The notes beneath the pieces were generated by a model. It worked only from the letters and a program-made list of their open reading frames with translations, was not told where the DNA came from and ran no database searches. A program made the translations under genes and the position numbers. Shown piece after piece: positions 15,016 through 20,741 of a stretch of 20,741 bases of DNA (position 1 is its first letter; each line of letters starts with the position of its first letter). The DNA comes from JAZFSZ01 sp036446455 (GTDB lineage Bacteria > Pseudomonadota > Gammaproteobacteria > Acidiferrobacterales > JAJDNE01). The DNA lies in the NCBI GenBank assembly GCA_036446455.1, contig JAZFSZ010000047.1, forward strand, positions 1 through 20,741, given 5' to 3'.

Positions 15016-16096
15016 CGGCAAGATCCCCCACAGGCAGGATCATGCCGTCTTCCGGAGCAAAACAAAGACCCTTCTGCCCGGACGGGTCGTGAGCCACGTC
15101 CCCGGCATTGACCAAATGAGCCGAGAAAACATCATCTCCACGGCGGAAGAATAAATTAACAAACGGGCCTTCCAGGTCGCGCCGTTCGAATTCCACGGCA
15201 ATCGCGTTCTCTTCGCCGTCGACTGCGCTCAGCACCTGCATCTTTTCAGGGCGAACAAATAAAACGACCCTGTTTCCGACGGCCTGATTTTGTGGGTTCT
15301 TAGCTCGCAGCGCGCCGTATTTGGTTTCAACCACGGCCAAGTCAGCATCCAGGGAAGTCACCTTTCCACGAAACACATTGTTTGCACCGACAAAGGTTGC
15401 AGCAAAAGCCGTCGCCGGAGCATCGTAAACCCGGTCCGTTGTATCGACCTGCTCGATAACCCCAGCTTTCATCACAGCAATACGATCTGACATGGTCAGG
15501 GCTTCGCCCTGATCGTGGGTGATATAGATAAAGGTAACACCGGTTTTGCGCTGAATATCACGAAGTTCTGAGCGCATATGTTGACGCAACTTCAAATCCA
15601 GGGCTGAAAGCGGTTCATCAAGCAGCAGTACGGCTGGCTCAACGGCCAGGGCCCTGGCAACGGCAACACGCTGGCGTTGACCACCCGACAATTCGTCCGG
15701 TATTTTATCGCCCTGATCTCCGAGAGCGACCAAATCAAGAAGTTCGAAAGCCTTTTCTCGACGCCTGGTCTTTTCCCAGCCACGCATTTCAAGGCCAAAG
15801 GCAACATTTTCCCAAACCGTCATCAGCGGAAAAAGAGCAAGGTTCTGGAAAATCAGGGCTGTCGGTCTCTTGTGCGGCCCGACCCCGGTCATCTCTTCGC
15901 CGCCAATTTTGATGCCGCCCGTGGTGGGGTGCAGGAAACCGGATATCATTCGCAGGATCGTGGTTTTGCCACATCCTGAAGGTCCCAGAATTGAGAAAAA
16001 CTCACCCGCTTTAACGGTCAGATCGGTTGCATAGACGGCGGTGAAATCACCGAATTTCATCGACACGTTTTTTAGTTCTATATCCATTCCGCGCAT
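15008..16096 (-). CDS. ABC transporter ATP-binding protein, PotA-like
   Basis: A 362-residue ATPase with Walker A GPSGCGKTT (38-46), Q-loop FQNLALFP, signature LSGGQ (136-140), Walker B LLLDEP (157-162) and the switch His in ITHDQ. The C-terminal ~120 residues form a TOBE-type regulatory domain, as in PotA and FbpC. It powers import through the two permeases that follow. The gene lies between the binding-protein gene and the permease genes and overlaps the latter. The start could be ATG 16096 or 16087; neither has a strong ribosome site. Confidence 0.9.
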   Translation of the reverse strand: MRGMDIELKNVSMKFGDFTAVYATDLTVKAGEFFSILGPSGCGKTTILRMISGFLHPTTGGIKIGGEEMTGVGPHKRPTALIFQNLALFPLMTVWENVAFGLEMRGWEKTRRREKAFELLDLVALGDQGDKIPDELSGGQRQRVAVARALAVEPAVLLLDEPLSALDLKLRQHMRSELRDIQRKTGVTFIYITHDQGEALTMSDRIAVMKAGVIEQVDTTDRVYDAPATAFAATFVGANNVFRGKVTSLDADLAVVETKYGALRAKNPQNQAVGNRVVLFVRPEKMQVLSAVDGEENAIAVEFERRDLEGPFVNLFFRRGDDVFSAHLVNAGDVAHDPSGQKGLCFAPEDGMILPVGDLADE

Positions 16097-16162
16097 GAGT
16101 CAGAAACCCCAAACAATAAAGACAGAAGAATACAGTTTCCTCGCTCAACGCAAGAAAATGTT

Positions 16163-16193
16163 GGAGCCATCTCCATAATAAGGAGATGGCTCC
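16163..16193 (-). terminator. Stem-loop between binding-protein and ATPase genes (attenuator or mRNA-stabilising)
   Basis: GGAGCCATCTCC and its exact complement GGAGATGGCTCC form a 12-bp stem with a 7-base loop, 18 bases after the binding-protein stop. On the minus strand only a weak T stretch (AACATTTTC) follows, so partial termination or 3'-end protection is likelier than full termination. This is a common way to make more binding protein than ATPase and permease. Confidence 0.55.
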
Positions 16194-16210
16194 GCACTAG
16201 TTCTATTAGC

Positions 16211-17374
16211 TTAGAGAGCCGTAACCATTTCCACGTACTCCTGACGAACGCTATTGAACCAGGGTGTGTTCATAGGCCACCACCACATATTTGCAATTGC
16301 GCCTTCAGGGTAAGCGATTTTAAATGCAGCCTTGTTGGCTTCGGAAAGATGATGTGCAGAATCAACAGCCGCCGTGTTGTAACCGGTATTATTGGCAAAC
16401 ATGGCACCAATTTCCGGTGTCATCAGGAAGTTGATGAACTCATAGGTCTGTTCAATATTCGTAGCGCCAGACGGAATCGCCATTGTATCCATCCATGCAA
16501 GAGCACCTTCCTTGGGTGCTGTGTAGATCCACTTCTTGTCCACATCAATGTGCAGTTTGATACCGGTGGTATCCCATGTCTGACCAATGGTGCAACCGGC
16601 GTCGGTAAAGGCCGAAGTCGCTTCTGTCGCGTTGTTCCAGAAGGCACCGATATTTTTCCTGTAGGGTTTCAGGAATTTCAGGCAACCATCCAGGACACGG
16701 CGCATATCGGCTTCACTCTTATATAAATCCATGCCGCGGTTCGACGAAACCTTGCCAATACTATCAAGATAAATCGCCAGGGTAATGATTATGGATTTCT
16801 GGCGTGCGGCAACCTTGCCGTCCAGACCGTCAACCCACATATCACCATAAGATAATTCGCCTGGCTTGAAGTTGTGGACAGAGCTGTCATAGGTGATACC
16901 TTCCGTACCCCAGTCGAACGGTATCAAATAGCGCTTACCGCGTCTGGCAGCACCTAGCTTAAGAGAGCTTCGCCAGATAGAAGAGTCAATCTGGTCAACC
17001 TTGAGGCGGCTTTCATCAACGACCTGAAGCAGATTACCATCGTCATATTCAGGACGGGTATCCACCGACGGGAAGATCAGATCAAAGCCCTTGCCACCAG
17101 CAGCGCGAAGCTTGCTTTGGACTTCTTCGTTCGAGCCGTAGGTCGAAAGATTGACCTTGATGCCGGTTTTCTTTTCAAAGGCCTCGATCATGTTGGGCTG
17201 GATGTAATCCCCCCAGGCAAACACATTGACTTCACCCGATGAGGCCAGGGAGCGGCTAATGCTAAACGGTAGTGCCGCGACACCACCAGCAACAGCAGCT
17301 CCCTTGAGGATGGTTCTGCGCGAAATTCCCTTCGTGGAAATTTGTTTTCCGTGAATTGATCTGTTTTTTATCAT
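16211..17374 (-). CDS. PotD-like periplasmic substrate-binding protein, Tat-exported
   Basis: A 387-residue binding protein with a Tat-type signal: SRRTILKG (18-25) then a mild hydrophobic stretch to about residue 46. The mature part starts EVNVFAWGDYIQPNMIEAFE, typical of the PotD/PotF group of bacterial type 2 binding proteins, and contains FDLIFPS and the C-terminal YEFINFLMTPE region. It should capture a small cationic substrate for the importer encoded downstream. Polyamine is the default guess, but the PMH-type hydrolase upstream makes another amine or ester possible. ATG 17374 has GAGGGG about nine bases upstream. Tat export of this family is less usual than Sec export. Confidence 0.88.
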   Translation of the reverse strand: MIKNRSIHGKQISTKGISRRTILKGAAVAGGVAALPFSISRSLASSGEVNVFAWGDYIQPNMIEAFEKKTGIKVNLSTYGSNEEVQSKLRAAGGKGFDLIFPSVDTRPEYDDGNLLQVVDESRLKVDQIDSSIWRSSLKLGAARRGKRYLIPFDWGTEGITYDSSVHNFKPGELSYGDMWVDGLDGKVAARQKSIIITLAIYLDSIGKVSSNRGMDLYKSEADMRRVLDGCLKFLKPYRKNIGAFWNNATEATSAFTDAGCTIGQTWDTTGIKLHIDVDKKWIYTAPKEGALAWMDTMAIPSGATNIEQTYEFINFLMTPEIGAMFANNTGYNTAAVDSAHHLSEANKAAFKIAYPEGAIANMWWWPMNTPWFNSVRQEYVEMVTAL

Positions 17375-17462
17375 GATATTTTACCCCTCGTAAGGACTAT
17401 TTTAACTTGATTACATTGGACATGACTATTCCAACGGTCAAGTATGGGGAGGATGATACTAT

Positions 17463-17486
17463 GGTATATATACTCAGGTATATATA
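17463..17486. repeat. AT-rich direct repeat upstream of the binding-protein gene
   Basis: GGTATATATA occurs at 17463-17472 and 17477-17486, 14 bp apart, in the 144-bp spacer after the CysK-like gene. A TATAAT-like sequence lies beside it on the minus strand without a good -35. It may be part of an internal promoter or operator; the evidence is thin. Confidence 0.3.
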
Positions 17487-17518
17487 TTATAAGGAACGTC
17501 TGAGAATTCACGGATGAA

Positions 17519-18511
17519 TTATTCAGAGATACCCTGGCTGACGTGCAGGCCCTTTTCAGCCAGCCATTCCTCGTTGAACAGCCGCGACTGATACTTGCCG
17601 CCACCGTCGCAAAGCATCGTCACCACGGTGTGTCCCGGACCGAGTTTCCTGGCTACTTCGACTGCGCCGCAGACGTTGATACCCGTACTCGCGCCAAAGA
17701 ACCAACCCTCTTCGCGCAGCAATCGATAGACCATGACGACCATGTCCTGATCGGACACCTGCAACGCCCAGTCGACCTCGGTGCCGGCCAGGTTGTCTGT
17801 GACGCGGCTGTTGCCGATCCCCTCTGTGATGGACGGTCCCTCGCTCATGGTCGCCTCGCCCGTCGTCACGAAGTTGTAGAGCGCGCTGCCCATGCAGTCC
17901 AACAGCACCGCCTGGATGTCTGCCCTTTGTTCCTTGAGGTATTTCGACACGCCAGCGATTGTTCCGCCGGTGCCGACGGCACATGCGAAAACGTCCACCG
18001 TACCTTCGGTCTGTTCCCAAATTTCGGGCCCGGTCGACTCGTAGTGGGCGAGCCGATTCGCGGTATTGTCGAACTGGTTTACCCACACGACGCCTTCGTG
18101 CGATTGGGCGTAGCGACCTGCCTGCTTTTGGTAATTCATCTCGTCCTTGTATGGCACCGTGGGCACGACGCGCACCTCCGCCCCCAGCGTCTCAAGAATC
18201 TCGACCTTCTCCGGTGACTGGTTGTCTGGCATGTAGATGACACAGGAGTAACCGCGTGCGTTACAGATATGGACGATGCCGATGCCGGTGTTTCCAGCAG
18301 TACCTTCGACGACTGTCCCTCCCGGCTGCAGCGTGCCATTTTTCTCGGCCTCACGAATCATCCACCATGCGGCGCGGTCTTTGACGGAACCGCCTGGATT
18401 CATGAACTCGGCCTTGCCGAGGATCTCGCAACCGGTTGCCTCGGACGCTGCTTTCAAACGAATGAGCGGCGTATTGCCTATGGTTTCGATAAAACCGTTG
18501 CGCGTGCCCAT
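17519..18511 (-). CDS. CysK-like PLP-dependent enzyme (cysteine synthase family)
   Basis: A 330-residue fold-type II PLP enzyme: Schiff-base Lys44 in NPGGSVKDRAA, substrate loop TAGNTG (71-76) and phosphate loop GTGGT (180-184). It resembles the second CysK-type protein of many proteobacteria, annotated cysteine synthase A. The substrate loop has Ala where classical CysK and CBS have Ser (TSGNTG), so beta-replacement with another nucleophile or acceptor is possible. It probably uses O-acetylserine or O-phosphoserine in the cytoplasm. It is 39 bases downstream of the PMH-type gene on the same strand and likely co-transcribed with it. Why a beta-replacement enzyme accompanies a phosphodiester/sulfate ester hydrolase is unclear. 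Confidence 0.82.
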   Translation of the reverse strand: MGTRNGFIETIGNTPLIRLKAASEATGCEILGKAEFMNPGGSVKDRAAWWMIREAEKNGTLQPGGTVVEGTAGNTGIGIVHICNARGYSCVIYMPDNQSPEKVEILETLGAEVRVVPTVPYKDEMNYQKQAGRYAQSHEGVVWVNQFDNTANRLAHYESTGPEIWEQTEGTVDVFACAVGTGGTIAGVSKYLKEQRADIQAVLLDCMGSALYNFVTTGEATMSEGPSITEGIGNSRVTDNLAGTEVDWALQVSDQDMVVMVYRLLREEGWFFGASTGINVCGAVEVARKLGPGHTVVTMLCDGGGKYQSRLFNEEWLAEKGLHVSQGISE

Positions 18512-18550
18512 AAGCCCTGCTGTGCGGTCAATCTCCGTGTCCTCGACCGA

Positions 18551-20110
18551 TTATCGTCGCGGCATTTTGCGCTCCACCACGCCCTCGGGGGTGAGCTTTA
18601 TATTGGCCAGCACGCGTTCGTCGTGATTCATGCGCCAACTCAGCATCTTCTGCGCATACTCCAACACCAGACCCTGGTACTCCGGTTGATCCACCAGATT
18701 GTGGAGCTCGTCGGGGTCTTGCTCGAGGTCAAAGAGCAGCGGTGGCAGCGCCGTGAAGTGCACGTACTTGTAACGCCTGTCGCGGATTACGTTGACCGAG
18801 CACTGATCCGGTTTTAGCCCAAAGATGGTGTTGCCGTCGCTATCGTTGAAGTTACGGAAATCAAATCCCCAATGCACCTCTTTGCGCCAGTTGGCGGGTG
18901 TCTCACCGTGGCAGAAAGGTGTCAGCGGCTCGCCATCACATTGGTTCGGTATGTCGACTCCCAGGCATTCCAGGATGGTGGGCATGATATCCACACTCTC
19001 GGTGAATGCGTCCACTCGCAGGCCCCGGCCGCACTTCGCCCCTGCCCGTGGATCGCGAACGATGAGCGGAACGTGGAAGGATTGATCGAAATAGGCGAAC
19101 TTGGAAAACTGCCAGTGGTCGCCGAGTTGCTCACCATGGTCGGAGGTAAACACCACCAGGGTATTTTCATAGGCGCCCTTCTCTTTAAGATAGGCTATCA
19201 GGCGGCCGATATGGGCATCCACCTCACTCATCATCCCATAGTAGGTGGCCCGTGCTTGCAGCACGTCCTTGTCATCGAGATTGAGATTGTTTTTCGAGTC
19301 GTGATCGTAGCGGAGGCCCCAGCCTCTCTGGTGGTGCAGGTAGTAGTCTAAATACGGGTGCTGGCTGGCTTCGGCCTCTACCGTGGCGGCGCGCACAGGC
19401 CTGGGTACGTCGGCCGGATCGTACATGTCGTGGTATGGCTCAGGCGCGACGAACGGCGGGTGCGGGGTCAGGTAAGACAGGTGCACAAACCACGGCTTTT
19501 CCTCGCGCACCGAGAGGTACTTGATGACCTCGTCGGTGAGAAAAGCTGTGTAGCTATCCTCCACGGTGTACTGTGCGGGCGCGAATGTGAGACCGCGATG
19601 CCCGTCTTTTGCGTCGACATCCCTGGGCTTGAACACCCCGAGAAACTCCTCGGACAGGGTATACCCTTTGGCCTTCAGATCTGCGAGCCACGGCAAGGCG
19701 TTGGCGTCGCCGAGCACGACCGGTGTCATCCCCGATAGCACGCCCCCGTAAGATCGCAATGCGGGATCATCGGCTCTGCGGTGTCGAGGATCAGCGCTTA
19801 CGTCCGTATAACCGAACAGTACCGGATCGTAGCCAGCCTTGCGGGCCTCCAGGGCGACGTTGGTATGACGGGCATCCAGTGGCGTACCGTTGATCACCGA
19901 ACGGTGATTTTGTAGATACGTGCCGGTGTAGATGCTCGCGCGACTCGGGCCACAGGGCGTCGCCTGGGCAAAATGCTGTCTGAATAGCACCCCATCGGCC
20001 GCAAGGCGATCCAGATTAGGAGTTTGCAGGCACGGGTGCCCCACTGAAGACAGGCAGTCTCCTCGCCATTGATCTGCCGTGATAAACAGGACATTCATCG
20101 GTGTGCTCAT
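18551..20110 (-). CDS. Sulfatase-superfamily hydrolase, phosphonate monoester hydrolase (PMH)-like
   Basis: A 519-residue alkaline phosphatase/sulfatase superfamily enzyme. Cys53 in CGPSR fits C-x-P-x-R, where the Cys is converted to formylglycine, the nucleophile. Metal and active-site motifs include ITADQW near the start, LTPHPPFVAPEPYHDMY and TSDHGEQLGDH. Along its length it tracks Rhizobium leguminosarum PMH as I recall it, for example FTESVDIMPTILECLG and VIRDRRYKYVHFTALPPLLF, so it is nearer to the PMH/phosphodiesterase group than to choline or aryl sulfatases. PMHs hydrolyse phosphonate monoesters, phosphodiesters and sulfate esters in vitro. No signal peptide, so probably cytoplasmic. 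No formylglycine-generating enzyme is in the window. ATG 20110 has GAGG six bases upstream. First gene of a probable operon. Confidence 0.88.
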   Translation of the reverse strand: MSTPMNVLFITADQWRGDCLSSVGHPCLQTPNLDRLAADGVLFRQHFAQATPCGPSRASIYTGTYLQNHRSVINGTPLDARHTNVALEARKAGYDPVLFGYTDVSADPRHRRADDPALRSYGGVLSGMTPVVLGDANALPWLADLKAKGYTLSEEFLGVFKPRDVDAKDGHRGLTFAPAQYTVEDSYTAFLTDEVIKYLSVREEKPWFVHLSYLTPHPPFVAPEPYHDMYDPADVPRPVRAATVEAEASQHPYLDYYLHHQRGWGLRYDHDSKNNLNLDDKDVLQARATYYGMMSEVDAHIGRLIAYLKEKGAYENTLVVFTSDHGEQLGDHWQFSKFAYFDQSFHVPLIVRDPRAGAKCGRGLRVDAFTESVDIMPTILECLGVDIPNQCDGEPLTPFCHGETPANWRKEVHWGFDFRNFNDSDGNTIFGLKPDQCSVNVIRDRRYKYVHFTALPPLLFDLEQDPDELHNLVDQPEYQGLVLEYAQKMLSWRMNHDERVLANIKLTPEGVVERKMPRR

Positions 20111-20478
20111 GGCCGCCTCACTTCAAGATATTCAGTCACCGGAATAACGCCGGAATTCTACACCGTGTCATCGCCGATATCGAGTAACAATTTAACGATT
20201 TAAACGGTTTAGCCGGGTCGATGCGCCGCCAAATCGGCTTCAGTTAATATGCAGGCGAAATACAGGCTTTGAGACCAACAGTTCAGGGATAGGGTTTAGG
20301 CTTCCTATACCCCTTAGCGTGTGTATTTTATAGGTGTTTTTCCAGTGGAGTGGCATAGTGTGCTCCGCCAGGCTTGCAACTTGGGCGCGCACGTTATACC
20401 GTGTTTGTCCCCGCAGTGTCTTGAGACCTGCGCGATAAAAAAAACTATCTCAATTAGAGAATATAGAGGATAACTATA
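20111..20478. other. 368-bp divergent intergenic region
   Basis: It separates the PMH-type gene from the gene starting at 20479. Near the PMH side are a direct repeat CCGGAAT (20139-20145, 20150-20156) and the candidate promoter listed separately. TAAACGGTTTA, a palindrome, lies near 20200-20212. An imperfect hairpin (GGGATAGG with CCTATACCCC) spans about 20286-20312. The right end has TTGAGA at 20421 without a convincing -10, and TCTCAATTAGAGA near 20448-20460. No gene is seen. Confidence 0.4.
20155..20183 (-). promoter_or_regulatory. Candidate sigma-70 promoter of the PMH-type gene
   Basis: On the minus strand TCGATA (20183-20178) and TAGAAT (20160-20155) stand 17 bp apart; each hexamer matches its consensus at 4 or 5 of 6. 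A TG precedes the -10. The predicted leader is about 38 bases. Plausible but unproven. Confidence 0.4.
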
Positions 20479-20741
20479 ATGAAATTTGTGAAATCTATGA
20501 AATTTGGGCTCCCAGTGTACGCCGGAGTGGCGCTCATGGTGCTGCAGCTCGGCATCACCAGCGAAGCACTGGCCGCAGCTTGCCCAGCAGTAACGGTAGC
20601 CGACTCGAAAGGAGTCGCGGCCGGAAAGTATCCGCAGCAGTATGAACTTTCGGAGTTTCAGTCTCTGGCCAAGTGCACACTGACATTTTCTTCCAACCCC
20701 GACGCCGCCGCTCTGAACGGCCGCATTCGCGGCAACCCCAA
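20479..20741 (+). CDS. Exported protein, N-terminal part only; probable family 5 ABC substrate-binding protein
   Basis: The frame opens at ATG 20479 (AGAGGA eight bases upstream) and runs 87 codons to the window end. Residues 1-33 are a signal peptide with a hydrophobic core (VYAGVALMVLQLGI) and cleavage after ALA. The mature start, CPAVTVADSKGVAAGKYPQQ followed by FQSLAKCTLTFSSNP and LNGRIRGNP, resembles the beginning of a group of peptide/opine-type (family 5) binding proteins I recall from marine proteobacteria. The two Cys residues (near 35 and 66) could form a disulfide. The diagnostic body of the protein lies outside the window. Confidence 0.55.
   Translation, partial: MKFVKSMKFGLPVYAGVALMVLQLGITSEALAAACPAVTVADSKGVAAGKYPQQYELSEFQSLAKCTLTFSSNPDAAALNGRIRGNP

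Noticed and set aside
17504..17519. AATTCA/TGAATT inverted repeat at the CysK-like stop as a terminator
   Set aside because: A 6-bp AT-only stem is too weak.
17543..18217. 224-codon plus-strand open frame antisense to the CysK-like gene
   Set aside because: It lies wholly opposite a gene with complete PLP-enzyme motifs; its low-complexity, Arg/His-rich product matches no family, so it is a shadow.
18551..20110. Calling the sulfatase-family gene a choline sulfatase (betC)
   Set aside because: The nearby amine genes make it tempting, but the residues follow phosphonate monoester hydrolase along the whole length.
20421..20450. TTGAGA as the -35 of a promoter for the gene at 20479
   Set aside because: No acceptable -10 hexamer stands 16-18 bases downstream.

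Overview
The window most resembles a facultatively anaerobic gammaproteobacterium; genus cannot be resolved by eye. The best evidence is a complete ubiT/ubiU/ubiV set (oxygen-independent ubiquinone hydroxylation, known from Pseudomonadota) plus a trhP homologue, all close to the E. coli proteins. No tRNA, rRNA, CRISPR array or intact transposase gene was seen.

Layout, left to right. (1) 14-4632, minus strand: a periplasmic c-type/EB_dh-type cytochrome, a sigma-54-dependent response regulator and its membrane sensor kinase. Upstream of the cytochrome lie a near-consensus -24/-12 promoter and two tandem TGTC-N10-GACA sites about 100 and 120 bp further upstream, so the regulator probably drives its neighbour. 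(2) 4759-7186, minus: an MttB-family (non-pyrrolysine) methyltransferase, a small ORF of 33 codons joined to it by an ATGA overlap, and a methyltransferase whose residues match phosphoethanolamine N-methyltransferases. (3) 7357-8893, plus: an amidase-signature hydrolase followed by the C-terminal relic of an AMP-forming acyl-CoA ligase. (4) 8915-12967: trhP (minus), ubiT (plus), and ubiV-ubiU (minus, convergent with ubiT), so three U32-family proteins lie within about 4 kb. ubiU has a TATAAT -10 with an FNR-like box centred at -41.5. A perfect 29-bp inverted repeat sits between ubiT and ubiV and supplies the ubiV stop codon. (5) 13148-20110, all minus: a PMH-type sulfatase/phosphonate monoester hydrolase, a CysK-like PLP enzyme and a four-gene Pot-type ABC importer. 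(6) From 20479, plus: the start of an exported protein, probably a family 5 substrate-binding protein, cut by the window end.

How it may fit together. Regions 1 and 4 point to anaerobic or low-oxygen respiration. Regions 2 and 5 share a theme of quaternary amine, phospho-base and phosphodiester/sulfate-ester chemistry: import of a cationic substrate, hydrolysis of an ester, methyl transfer on amines. Treating them as one pathway is inference only; the respiratory and ubi genes lie between them.
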